NCBI RefSeq assembly: GCF_020852455.1
Contig: NZ_JADZAT010000010.1
Span: 372,001-436,000 of the forward strand
Length of the DNA stretch: 64,000 nucleotides
Direction of reading: 5' to 3'
DNA from: Novosphingobium sp.
GTDB taxonomy: Bacteria; Pseudomonadota; Alphaproteobacteria; Sphingomonadales; Sphingomonadaceae
Positions 41,515 through 49,809 of the stretch are shown one piece after another. The notes under the pieces were generated by a model. The model had not been told where the DNA came from, searched no databases, and saw only the letters and a program-made list of their open reading frames with translations. Position numbers and translations under genes: made by a program. How positions within the stretch are numbered: the first letter of the stretch is position 1; every line of letters starts with the position of its first letter.

Positions 41515-44493
41515 ATGACACTTCGCACACTTGCTCGCGGCATTCTTGCCAGCTCTGTCTCGCTTGTAGCTTTCGCAGCGCCGGCATTGGCGCAGACCAC
41601 TCCCGATGTTTCAACCCCCAATGCGGATAGCGCCAGCGACAACAGCACCGCAATTGTGGTGACCGGTTCGCGGCTCAAGCAGGATCCGACCAAGAGCGCG
41701 CTGCCGCTGCAGATCATTTCGACCGCCGATCTTGAACGCAACGGGCTGGCTAATCCCGAACAGCTCAACATGTTCCTGACCTCGAACGGCAGTGGGGCAG
41801 ACAACCTGGCCTCGAACGCCGACGTTGTTACCGGTGCCCAGCGAGGCACCAACGGGCTTTCGGCCGCCAACCTGCGCGGGCAGGGCAGCGCATCGACGCT
41901 GATCCTGCTCAACGGCCGCCGCGTGGCTGCGCACGGACTTTCGGGCGGGGCTGTTGACGTCAACCAGATTCCCTATGCCGCGATCGAACGGGTCGAAATC
42001 CTGAAGGACGGCGCCTCGGCCATCTATGGCACCGACGCGATCGGCGGGGTGATCAACTATATCACCAAGAAGGATTTCAAAGGCTTCAGCCTGGCCGGAT
42101 CGACTGACTTCACCCAGCATGGCGGCGGCGAAATCTACCGCGTTTCCGGCTTGGTCGGCTATGGTGATCTGCAGGAAGATGGCATCAACGTGATGGGCGG
42201 GGTTGCCTATAGCTGGAACAAGATGCTGCGCGGCTCGCAGCGCGATTTCGTCAACGGCAATCAGCCGCTGCGTGGCCTTTCGGTCGATACCCGCGGCACG
42301 CCGATCGCGACGTTGTTCAACATCGGGGCCAATGCCTCCCAGAATCCTACTGGCTCGCTGCTCGCCGGCCTGACGCTGACCGCGCCCAATGGAGGCAACG
42401 CGGCTGCGGGCGGGATCAACTACCTCGATCTGCCGGGCGGTGCTGGCTGCGAATCGATGGACGGCGGAATGGCTTACGACTGGGAGTTGTGGTCATCGCC
42501 GAACAACTATTACGCATGTGCTTGGGATACCGGTCGCGCGGCGGTGATCCAACAGCCGATCGAAACATTGACCTATTATACGAAGGCTACTGTCAATCTG
42601 GGCGGTGGTCATCAGATCTTTGCCGAAGTTACGGGGTCCAGCGCCGATTCGGCCAAGAGCTTCAGCCATGCGCAATTGTCGGCAAACACCACCAATTTGC
42701 CTTGGGCCTATCCGCTCAACCCGACGACCCAGAGTACCTACGACTCGATCTTCAATGCGCTTCTGGCCACGTTCCCAGGCAGCGCCGCAACGCTTAACGC
42801 CCGCTATGGACGACCGCTTTCGGGTCGCTGGCGCTGCATCGCCTGCGGGCCGCGTGAATATACCACCAACAGCCGCACGTTGCGCGCCTATGCCGGCATT
42901 GAAGGCCCGCTGCCGATTGGTGACTGGGATTATAAAATTGGTGCTTCGCATTCGGAAAGCGAAACGAAGTCGCTGCTGGGTTCCGGCTACTATTATCGTG
43001 GTACGCTGAACAACGGCTCGCCCGACCCGCTCGCGCCGATTGCGCCAGGTGCGACGACGCCAGGTCTAGTCGGTCTGATCAATTCCGGCATTCTCAACCC
43101 GTTCTCGCTCGATCAGACTGCGGCTGCATTGGCTGGACTCGAAGCGGTTTCGGCGAATGGATCCACGCTCTATGGCGGGCGTTACACGGTCAAGGAGGTT
43201 GATGCCTCGATCTCGGGTTCGCTGTTCGAATTGCCGGGCGGAAAGGTCCAGGTGGCGCTCGGGCTTGACTGGCGGCGTGAGACCTACAGCTTTAATGGTT
43301 CTGCTGCGGCAGCAGCGAACCAGCCGGTGATTTTCCTCGCGGCGTTTGACAACGTCAACGCGCTGCTGCCCAAGGTTCGCACGGTCAAGGCGGCATATGG
43401 CGAAATCGATCTGCCCATCCTTGATATCCTCGATATCACCGCTGCGGTGCGCGTCGACGACTACAGCGGCTTTGGGACGACGACCAATCCGAAGGTTTCG
43501 GCCAAGTTCACACCGGTTGACTGGCTGATGTTCCGCGGTTCCTATTCGACCGGGTTCCGTGTTCCCAGCTTCAACCAGATCTTCAACGGGGTCACAACCA
43601 GCCCCTATTCCGGCAGCGATCTTGCAGATCCTGTGGCCTGCCCGGGCGGCGTGCCGACCAGCGCCTTCGGTTCCGGTCTGCCCTGCGCGATCATCCGGCC
43701 AGACATCTGGACCGGTGGTAACCTCAACCTTGGGCCGGAAACCGCGAAGATGGCAAGCGTGGGCGTGGTCTTCAAACCCTTGCCACGCTGGAGCCTTTCG
43801 GCTGACTGGTGGATGATCAATGTCGATAATACCATCGCGATCCTGACTCTGCGGCAGTTGGTCGACAACGCATCACTGTTCCCGGACAATTTCATCCGCG
43901 ATTCATCCAACGTGATCACCGCAATCGACCAGCGCTGGGTAAATGCTGGCTCGCGCCGGACCCAGGGTGTCGAATTCGCCTTGCGCGGTGGTTGGGACAT
44001 GGCTGGTGGCAGCATGGCGGTTGGCCTTGATGGCACTCTGATGCTCAAAAAGCGGGAAAAACTGATTGCCAACCCGACCTTGCCGTATGGGCCTAGCCAG
44101 ATCGGCATCTTCACCTTTGCCGGCGATCTGGGGCTGCGCTGGAAGCACAACGCGTGGATCAGCTACAGCAACAAGGACTTCACGATCACGCTGACTCAGC
44201 TTTACCGTGCTGGCTATAACAACCAGAAGCTTCCTGGAATCGCCAGCGGCGCGGTGACCCGGCCTGAGTTCAATGAGAAGGTGAAGGCCTATGTGATCTA
44301 TAACCTCGGTGCCAGCGTCACTGCGCTGAGCCCCGACTTCAAGATCAACTTCGGAATCAAGAATTTGTTCGATACCGATCCGCCGTTTGCCATCACCTAT
44401 GATGGTAACACTGGCGCCGGCTCCAGCTGGGAACCGCGGGTTGCCGATCCGCGCGGTCGGTCGTTCAATGTCGGGGTGGAAGTTCGCTTCTGA
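41515..44493 (+). CDS. TonB-dependent receptor 3
   Basis: A 992-residue receptor. Signal peptide (ASSVSLVAFAAPALA), TonB-box IVVTGSRLKQ, plug (LPLQIISTADLERNGLANPEQLNMFL, LRGQGSASTLILLNGRRVAAHGL, IERVEILKDGASAIYGTDAIGGVINYITKKDFKG) and a long barrel with aromatic-rich loops, ending FNVGVEVRF. Larger than receptors 1 and 2 because of longer extracellular loops with cysteine pairs (CRWRCIACG and similar). The start at ATG 41515 has GGGGG 6 bp upstream; upstream in-frame GTG and ATG lack it. The LacI-like site and large loops suggest a carbohydrate ligand, which is inference. Confidence 0.92.
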   Translation: MTLRTLARGILASSVSLVAFAAPALAQTTPDVSTPNADSASDNSTAIVVTGSRLKQDPTKSALPLQIISTADLERNGLANPEQLNMFLTSNGSGADNLASNADVVTGAQRGTNGLSAANLRGQGSASTLILLNGRRVAAHGLSGGAVDVNQIPYAAIERVEILKDGASAIYGTDAIGGVINYITKKDFKGFSLAGSTDFTQHGGGEIYRVSGLVGYGDLQEDGINVMGGVAYSWNKMLRGSQRDFVNGNQPLRGLSVDTRGTPIATLFNIGANASQNPTGSLLAGLTLTAPNGGNAAAGGINYLDLPGGAGCESMDGGMAYDWELWSSPNNYYACAWDTGRAAVIQQPIETLTYYTKATVNLGGGHQIFAEVTGSSADSAKSFSHAQLSANTTNLPWAYPLNPTTQSTYDSIFNALLATFPGSAATLNARYGRPLSGRWRCIACGPREYTTNSRTLRAYAGIEGPLPIGDWDYKIGASHSESETKSLLGSGYYYRGTLNNGSPDPLAPIAPGATTPGLVGLINSGILNPFSLDQTAAALAGLEAVSANGSTLYGGRYTVKEVDASISGSLFELPGGKVQVALGLDWRRETYSFNGSAAAAANQPVIFLAAFDNVNALLPKVRTVKAAYGEIDLPILDILDITAAVRVDDYSGFGTTTNPKVSAKFTPVDWLMFRGSYSTGFRVPSFNQIFNGVTTSPYSGSDLADPVACPGGVPTSAFGSGLPCAIIRPDIWTGGNLNLGPETAKMASVGVVFKPLPRWSLSADWWMINVDNTIAILTLRQLVDNASLFPDNFIRDSSNVITAIDQRWVNAGSRRTQGVEFALRGGWDMAGGSMAVGLDGTLMLKKREKLIANPTLPYGPSQIGIFTFAGDLGLRWKHNAWISYSNKDFTITLTQLYRAGYNNQKLPGIASGAVTRPEFNEKVKAYVIYNLGASVTALSPDFKINFGIKNLFDTDPPFAITYDGNTGAGSSWEPRVADPRGRSFNVGVEVRF

Positions 44494-44517
44494 TTCGATC
44501 AGCCAAGTGAAAAATTG

Positions 44518-44550
44518 GGGCGCCGAAGTGTTTTGCTTCGGCGCCCTTTT
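44518..44550 (+). terminator. Terminator after TonB receptor 3
   Basis: Arms GGGCGCCGAAG (44518-44528) and CTTCGGCGCCC (44536-44546) form eleven pairs around a seven-base loop and end in TTTTG. A strong terminator. Confidence 0.92.
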
Positions 44551-44583
44551 GTTAGAGTTCTGAAATACTTGATAATTTCATGA

Positions 44584-44599
44584 TTAACCCGGTTTTTAC
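44584..44599 (+). promoter_or_regulatory. CtrA-like site before PilZ gene 1
   Basis: TTAA, 7 bp, TTTAC, an eight-of-nine match to the CtrA consensus (TTAA-N7-TTAAC), 51 bp before the PilZ start. CtrA controls motility and c-di-GMP genes in alphaproteobacteria. One mismatch and short motif, so low certainty. Confidence 0.3.
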
Positions 44600-44649
44600 C
44601 AAGATCTGTGAATGTGGATGCGTTCGGAGGACCAAGAAGACCGCCTGCC

Positions 44650-44955
44650 ATGTCGCAAGAAGCCCAGTTTCAGCAGACCAGTGGCCGCCGTGCCGATCGT
44701 CGACGCTATCAGGCTTCGGTGCAGTTCCGTGCGGGTACGCGCCGTGCCAATGTCCAGGTGCAGGACATTTCTGAACTTGGCGCGCGGATCTCGGGTGTGT
44801 TCCTGGTCCATGAGGGTGACCACTTCTACCTCAAGCTCGCTTCGATCGAAGCGATCGAGTGCAAAGTTGCCTGGGTGACTGATTTCGAATTCGGCTGCGA
44901 ATTCATCCGTCCGCTCAATCCGGTTATCCTCGACGCAATTACCCGCTCCAACTGA
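44650..44955 (+). CDS. PilZ-domain c-di-GMP receptor
   Basis: A 101-residue stand-alone PilZ domain. Both c-di-GMP motifs are present: RRADRRRY, including the RxxxR arginines, and DISELGARISG, which contains D/NxSxxG. The remaining beta-barrel strands are regular (HFYLKLASIEAIECKVAWVTD). It is a cytoplasmic sensor that changes a partner's activity on binding c-di-GMP. Start ATG 44650; the next gene begins 42 bp after the stop. The gene order PilZ, cyclopropane-synthase-like gene, PilZ on the opposite strand suggests envelope or surface control. Confidence 0.88.
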   Translation: MSQEAQFQQTSGRRADRRRYQASVQFRAGTRRANVQVQDISELGARISGVFLVHEGDHFYLKLASIEAIECKVAWVTDFEFGCEFIRPLNPVILDAITRSN

Positions 44956-44997
44956 GCTGGCATTGCAGAGGCGTGACGCCCGGTTCATAGGCCGGGC

Positions 44998-46236
44998 ATG
45001 TCCGCGCACCAGTCCAGCAGCGATGATCTTGCGCTTGGCGCACCCGTGCTGCGTGGCCAGACCGGCTGGCTGGCGCGGCTGTGGACTGGCAGTGCCGCAC
45101 GTCTGGTTGAACGGATCGATGCCGGGCTGGTCAGCGGTAGCTTGCAGGCCACACTGCCCGATGGATCGACCCGGCTGCTGGGCGGCCGGGCGCCGGGCTT
45201 TGCGGCGCGGGTAACCCTGCATTCGTGGCGCGGTCTGGTGCGAGTGGCCAGTTCGGGCTCAATCGGGCTCTATCAGGCCTGGGAAGCCGGCGAATGGTCC
45301 AGCCCGGATCCGGTGGAGATGTTCGCGCTGTTCGTGGCCAATGCCGATGCCCTGGGCAACCTGGCGCGGGCACGTGGCCCCTGGCGCCTCGCGGCACGAC
45401 TGGCGCACTGGCTGCACCGCAACACCCGCACCGGATCACAGCGCAACATCCATGCCCACTATGATCTGGGTAACGCCTTCTACGCCGAGTGGCTGGACCC
45501 TGACATGGTCTATTCCAGCGCGCGCTGGGCATCTGCTGGCGAGGATCTGGCGGCGGCGCAGCAGCACAAGCTGCAGACGATCGTCGATCGGGTGGCAGGC
45601 GCTGGCAGCGTGCTGGAGATCGGGTGCGGCTGGGGTGCACTGGCGCAGCGACTGCATGAAGCCGGTGCAGCGGTTACCGCGATCAGCCTGTCCGACGAAC
45701 AGTTGGCGTGGGCGCGCCGCAACCGTTCACCGCAAATTGAATTCCGCAAACAGGACTATCGCGACGTGTCGGGTCAGTTCGAGGCGATCGCGAGCGTGGA
45801 GATGGTCGAGGCAGTGGGCCGGGAATACTGGCCCGATTTCTTCGATTGCCTGACGCGCTGCCTCAAACCCGGCGGGCGCGCGGCGATCCAGTACATCGCG
45901 ATCCGCGAGGCGCTGTTCCCAGCCTATTCACGCAGTGCCGATTTCATCCAGGCCTACATCTTCCCGGGGGGCATGCTGGTGAGCGAGGCAGAGTTTCGCG
46001 CTCTGGCCGCATCTCACGGGCTGGACTGGTGCGACCAGGCTGATTTCCCGCTCGACTATGCCGAGACGCTGAAATGCTGGCGCGAGCGGTTTGATCTGGC
46101 GATTGCGGAGGGGCGCTTGCCGCCGGAATTCGATGCGCGGTTCCAGCGGCTCTGGCGGTTCTACCTGATGTATTGCGAGGGCGGATTCCGGGGCGGCGGG
46201 ATCACTGTCTCGCAAGTAACGCTGGTCAAGCGCTGA
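44998..46236 (+). CDS. Cyclopropane-fatty-acyl-phospholipid synthase family methyltransferase
   Basis: A 412-residue SAM methyltransferase. The SAM-binding motif is VLEIGCGWGALAQRLHEAGAAVTAISLSDEQ (residues about 203-233). CFA-synthase features are NIHAHYDLGNAFYAEWLDPDMVYSSARW upstream, ASVEMVEAVGREYWPDFFDCL and the downstream SADFIQAYIFPGGMLVSEAEF. The N-terminal lipid-binding domain is about 150 residues. It modifies membrane phospholipid acyl chains, or performs a related mycolic-acid-type or C-methylation reaction. Only the family is certain. Intergenic DNA to 46332 contains a short AAATCGC/GCGATTT palindrome at 46258-46273. Confidence 0.9.
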   Translation: MSAHQSSSDDLALGAPVLRGQTGWLARLWTGSAARLVERIDAGLVSGSLQATLPDGSTRLLGGRAPGFAARVTLHSWRGLVRVASSGSIGLYQAWEAGEWSSPDPVEMFALFVANADALGNLARARGPWRLAARLAHWLHRNTRTGSQRNIHAHYDLGNAFYAEWLDPDMVYSSARWASAGEDLAAAQQHKLQTIVDRVAGAGSVLEIGCGWGALAQRLHEAGAAVTAISLSDEQLAWARRNRSPQIEFRKQDYRDVSGQFEAIASVEMVEAVGREYWPDFFDCLTRCLKPGGRAAIQYIAIREALFPAYSRSADFIQAYIFPGGMLVSEAEFRALAASHGLDWCDQADFPLDYAETLKCWRERFDLAIAEGRLPPEFDARFQRLWRFYLMYCEGGFRGGGITVSQVTLVKR

Positions 46237-46332
46237 GGGGTTCCGCCCGGGCACGGCAAATCGCGTGCGATTTGGGGGGTAAGGGACACAGCGGCTCTGG
46301 CCGGCGCCCGGACGGAATTCGGTTTGTCAGGC

Positions 46333-46692
46333 TCAGGAAACCGGGCGGAAGGCCGAATTGGCCTGCCAGCGCGACAGAATATTGTCGTGCACGATCGGGC
46401 TGAGCAGTTTTTCGAAGGCGCAACCGGCCAGACTGTTGTCCCACCACACCACTTCGCTCTGCAGAGCTTCGATGCCGGGCAGGGTCAGCCAGCAGACGGT
46501 GCCAGGTACCATGCGGTTGACCGCCGCGGCGCAGAAGCCGCTAAGCGAAAGATCGTGGACCACCGTCTGGAAGCCGCGACCACCCGACATGCGCAGGGTC
46601 GCGGGAATCGCCACGCGGGTGCGCGGCGCGCTGCGATCTTCCTGCGCGGCTGAGAAATACGGGTCCTTGGTCAGCAACAGATTTTCGTTCAT
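46333..46692 (-). CDS. PilZ-domain protein 2
   Basis: A 119-residue protein with a short N-terminal segment and a PilZ domain: RSAPRTRVAIPATLRM, with RxxxR (RSAPR), and DLSLSGFC, a D/NxSxxG motif. Trp-rich beta strands follow (EVVWWDNSLAGCAFEKLLS). Start ATG 46692; an in-frame frame further upstream would be non-homologous. Convergent with the methyltransferase. With PilZ gene 1 it gives two potential c-di-GMP receptors close together. Confidence 0.85.
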   Translation of the reverse strand: MNENLLLTKDPYFSAAQEDRSAPRTRVAIPATLRMSGGRGFQTVVHDLSLSGFCAAAVNRMVPGTVCWLTLPGIEALQSEVVWWDNSLAGCAFEKLLSPIVHDNILSRWQANSAFRPVS

Positions 46693-46774
46693 CACAGCGC
46701 CCCTATGTCCGCTCCTTTCCGGGACCTTTCCCGGCAGGATTGGCAAAGTATCGCTGCTTGCAGTTGCCGATGGA

Positions 46775-47488
46775 TTATGAGGAAAGGTTAACGCGCTCGC
46801 GGTGCGGGCTGCTGAATTGTTCACCAAGCAATGTCAGCAAGCGTTCAGCGACTGCTTCGGGCGGCTTGACCGAAGCCGGGTCTTCGCCCGGGTAAGCCTT
46901 TGCCCGCATTGCGGTTCTTGTCGCGCCGGGATCAACGATCGCAACCCTGACCTTCGAAGTGTTGCGGGCTTCCTCGGCATAGCAGCTGACCAGGTTTTCG
47001 GCCGCCGCCTTGCTGGCCGCATAGGCACCCCAGTACGCACGCGGATCGCTGGCCACACTGGTTGTCAGGTGCACGAAGCGCGGGTCCTCGCTGGCCTTCA
47101 GCAGCGGGTCAAACCGTGCGATCAGGGCCTGGGTGGCCAGCACGTTCAGCGTCAGTGCCTTCGAAAACTGCGTCTGGTCGATATCGCGGACCGAAGTCAG
47201 CTCGGGCAGCACCGCCGCACAGTGGACCAGCACATCAAGCTTCTTCCAGCGTTCGGTTACAGCCGCAGCCAACCGGGCAATTCCGTCGGCATCGGCCAAA
47301 TCGACTGGAGCGATCGTGGCTCCGCCTCCGGCCTGGAAAATCGCTTCCTCGACCGCCTCTAGCCCCTTGGTGTCGCGCGCCGTGATCACCACGTGGGCGC
47401 CGGCTGCCGCCAGTGCCTTGGCCACGGCCGCACCGATCCCCTTGCTGGCGCCGGTAACCAGAGCGATCTGCCCCGAAAGCGCGCTCAT
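46775..47488 (-). CDS. SDR family oxidoreductase
   Basis: A 237-residue classical short-chain dehydrogenase. NAD(P)-binding TGASKGIGAAVAKALAAAGAHVV, followed by a CAAV in place of NNAG, catalytic Ser in TTSVASDP, Tyr-x-x-x-Lys in YAASKAAAEN and the VDPGATRT nucleotide loop. The length and motif order fit the 3-oxoacyl-ACP reductase (FabG)-like group but the substrate is unknown. Start overlaps the purF stop by 4 bp (ATGA), so it is co-translated with purF. A purine link is not implied by sequence. Confidence 0.88.
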   Translation of the reverse strand: MSALSGQIALVTGASKGIGAAVAKALAAAGAHVVITARDTKGLEAVEEAIFQAGGGATIAPVDLADADGIARLAAAVTERWKKLDVLVHCAAVLPELTSVRDIDQTQFSKALTLNVLATQALIARFDPLLKASEDPRFVHLTTSVASDPRAYWGAYAASKAAAENLVSCYAEEARNTSKVRVAIVDPGATRTAMRAKAYPGEDPASVKPPEAVAERLLTLLGEQFSSPHRERVNLSS

Positions 47489-48957
47489 GCGACCTTGCCG
47501 ACCGGAAGTGGCAACTGGTCTTCATCCGCAGAGCGTTCGGCCATGTCGGTCAGGCGGGTGGGATAGTCGCCGGTAAAGCAGGCGTCGCAGTGCTGCGGGC
47601 AGGCGTTGTTGCGGCCCTTGGCACCGACCGCGCGGTAGAGCCCGTCAATCGAGACGAAGGCCAGGCTGTCGGCGACGATGAACTTGGTCATCTCCTGCAC
47701 GTCCATCCGCGCGGCCAGCAGCTTGTGTCGTTCGGGAGTGTCGACACCATAGAAGCACGAATGGCTGGTCGGCGGGCTGGCGACGCGCATATGCACCTCG
47801 GCCGCGCCGGCATCGCGCATCATTTGCACGATCTTCATCGAAGTGGTGCCGCGCACGATCGAATCGTCGATCAGCACGATCCGCTTGCCTTCAACCAGCG
47901 CCCGGTTGGCATTGTGCTTGCGCTTCACATCGGCATGGCGCGCGCCGTCGCTGGGTTGGATGAAAGTGCGACCGACATAGTGCGAACGGATGATTCCCAG
48001 TTCGAAGGGAATCCCGCTTTGCTGGGCATAGCCGATCGCGGCGGGCACACCGCTGTCGGGCACCGGGATCACCAGATCGGCTTCAACCGGCGCTTCCTTG
48101 GCCAGTTCCATGCCGATCGCCTTACGAACTTCGTAGACGGAATGCCCGCCCATCACCGAATCCGGGCGGCTGAAATAGACGTGTTCGAAGATGCACGGGC
48201 GCGGCGAGTTGTCGCCGAAGGGGCGGTGGCTGGTAACCCGGCCGTCCTGGCGTACTTCGATAATTTCGCCAGGCTCAACCTCGCGCACGAACTCCGCGCC
48301 GACCACGTCAAGCGCCACGGTTTCGCTGGCAAAGACGGTGGCGTCACCGATCTTGCCCATTGCCAGGGGGCGGATGCCTAGCGGATCACGGCAGGCGATC
48401 ATCCGCTTGGGGGTCATGCAGATCAGCGAATAGGCGCCCTCGATCATCCGCAGCGCATCGACCAGCCGGTCCATCAGCGTGGGATAGCGGCTGGTGGCGA
48501 TCAGGTGCAGGATCACTTCGGTGTCCGAAGTCGACTGGAAAATCGCGCCCTTGTTCACCAGCTCCTGCTTGAGGTGCATGGCATTGGAGATGTTGCCGTT
48601 GTGCGCGACCGAGAAAGCACCGCGCGCCAGATCCGCGTGGAGCGGCTGGACGTTGCGCAGCCCCTGGCCGCCGGTGGTTGAATAGCGCACGTGACCGCTG
48701 GCCATTTCGCCGGGCAGTTCGGCGAACATGCTGGCATCGGAAAAGACCTGGGCAACATGGCCCAGCCCGCGGCGGGCGAAGAAATCCTTGCCGTCATAGC
48801 TGACGATGCCGACCGCTTCCTGGCCCCGGTGCTGCAACGCGTGCAGCCCCAGCGCGGTCATCGCGGCAGCTTCCTTGGCGCCGATGACGCCGAAAATGCC
48901 GCATTCCTCGCGCAGCTTGTCACCGTCTGCGTCAAGGAAGGGGTGGGTGAGGTTCAT
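47485..48957 (-). CDS. purF: Amidophosphoribosyltransferase
   Basis: First committed enzyme of purine synthesis: PRPP and glutamine give phosphoribosylamine. The 490-residue protein has an 18-residue propeptide, then Cys19 of CGIFGVIG as the N-terminal nucleophile, RRGLGHVAQVF, GHVRYSTTGGQG, the PRPP loop VLIDDSIVRGTTSMKI and a C-terminal cysteine-rich NNACPQHCDACFTGDYP, which suggests an iron-sulfur cluster as in the Bacillus-type enzyme. The frame continues upstream, but the ATG at 48957 gives the proper propeptide length. It heads an operon with the SDR gene. Confidence 0.97.
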   Translation of the reverse strand: MNLTHPFLDADGDKLREECGIFGVIGAKEAAAMTALGLHALQHRGQEAVGIVSYDGKDFFARRGLGHVAQVFSDASMFAELPGEMASGHVRYSTTGGQGLRNVQPLHADLARGAFSVAHNGNISNAMHLKQELVNKGAIFQSTSDTEVILHLIATSRYPTLMDRLVDALRMIEGAYSLICMTPKRMIACRDPLGIRPLAMGKIGDATVFASETVALDVVGAEFVREVEPGEIIEVRQDGRVTSHRPFGDNSPRPCIFEHVYFSRPDSVMGGHSVYEVRKAIGMELAKEAPVEADLVIPVPDSGVPAAIGYAQQSGIPFELGIIRSHYVGRTFIQPSDGARHADVKRKHNANRALVEGKRIVLIDDSIVRGTTSMKIVQMMRDAGAAEVHMRVASPPTSHSCFYGVDTPERHKLLAARMDVQEMTKFIVADSLAFVSIDGLYRAVGAKGRNNACPQHCDACFTGDYPTRLTDMAERSADEDQLPLPVGKVA

Positions 48958-49075
48958 GGAATCGCCAAGCCCTTGCTGTGCCCTGTCGCGCCGCCTTTGG
49001 CGGGGAATGCAGCTAAAGGCAAGGGCGCGGCGCAGGGTTTCGACCGCGATTGCAAAGTCACTGTTCGCTCTCTCG

Positions 49076-49091
49076 GTCAGCGTCTGGTCAG
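49076..49091 (+). promoter_or_regulatory. GTCAG direct repeats before the response-regulator gene
   Basis: GGTCAG (49075-49080) and GGTCAG (49086-49091) repeat at 11 bp, 47 bp before the regulator ATG. The same 11-bp-spaced GTCAG pair occurs at 50832-50847 before the peroxidase. Eleven-base spacing is typical of OmpR/PhoB-class regulators, so this is a candidate autoregulatory site. Confidence 0.6.
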
Positions 49092-49138
49092 TGTCTCCGA
49101 TTAATGTCATGAAATGACTTGTTCCGGGCCAAACGCAC

Positions 49139-49807
49139 ATGCGCATACTGGTGATTGAAGATAATCTGCGTTTGGGTGAGCTGATTGCCCAGGGTTTGTA
49201 CGAACGCGGGTTCACCTGCGATGTCGCGAACAGTTTGGGCGCGGCGGAAGGCGCATTGGCAGTCGCGCAGTTCGACGTGATGTTGCTGGACGCGGGGCTG
49301 CCCGATGGAGACGGTGTAGAATGGCTCGCTACCCGGGCCACCAGGCCGTTGCCGCCGACAATCATCCTGACAGCGCGCGACGGCATTGATGACCGGATCA
49401 AGGGGTTAGACGCCGGTGCCGACGACTATCTGCCCAAGCCCTTTGCGATCGACGAGCTCGCGGCACGAATTCGTGCAGTATTGCGTCGGCCGGGCGTGCG
49501 CCAGCAAAGCGTAATCGAGGTCGGTGATCTGACCTTCGATCCGGCTGCCATGGTCGCATCGGTCATGCAGCGGCGGATCGACGTCAGCCGGCGTGAACTT
49601 GGTCTACTCGAACTGCTGATGCGTCGTGCTGGCCAGGTTGTGCGCCGTGATCAGATCGAGGTCGCGCTTTATGGCTTTGACGAGCCGGTCACCCCAAATG
49701 CGATCGAAGCGGCGGTTTCGCGATTGCGCCGCAAGCTTGAGGAAGCGGGCGCAGGCAATGTTCTGCATACAGTGCGCGGTGTCGGTTACCTGTTGAGCGA
49801 GTCCTGA
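49139..49807 (+). CDS. OmpR-family response regulator
   Basis: A 222-residue regulator. The receiver domain is intact: acidic pair Glu7-Asp8 in VIEDN, phospho-acceptor Asp51 in MLLDAGLPDGDG, Thr in IILTARDG, and Lys in LPKPFAIDEL. The C-terminal winged helix (about 130-222) has ELLMRRAGQVVRRDQI and PNAIEAAVSRLRRKLEEAG. QseB/PmrA-like architecture. Start ATG 49139; the kinase follows 2 bp after its stop. Likely controls its own promoter and the peroxidase from the matching GTCAG repeats. Confidence 0.94.
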   Translation: MRILVIEDNLRLGELIAQGLYERGFTCDVANSLGAAEGALAVAQFDVMLLDAGLPDGDGVEWLATRATRPLPPTIILTARDGIDDRIKGLDAGADDYLPKPFAIDELAARIRAVLRRPGVRQQSVIEVGDLTFDPAAMVASVMQRRIDVSRRELGLLELLMRRAGQVVRRDQIEVALYGFDEPVTPNAIEAAVSRLRRKLEEAGAGNVLHTVRGVGYLLSES

Positions 49808-49809
49808 CG

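Noticed and set aside
46258..46273. AAATCGC/GCGATTT palindrome between convergent genes as a bidirectional terminator.
   Set aside because: The stem is short and there is no T-run on either side; it may be chance or a weak protein site.
48958..49138. A purine (PurR or guanine) riboswitch before purF.
   Set aside because: The 181 bp has no conserved aptamer core or paired stems and contains the GTCAG repeats of the regulator on the other strand.
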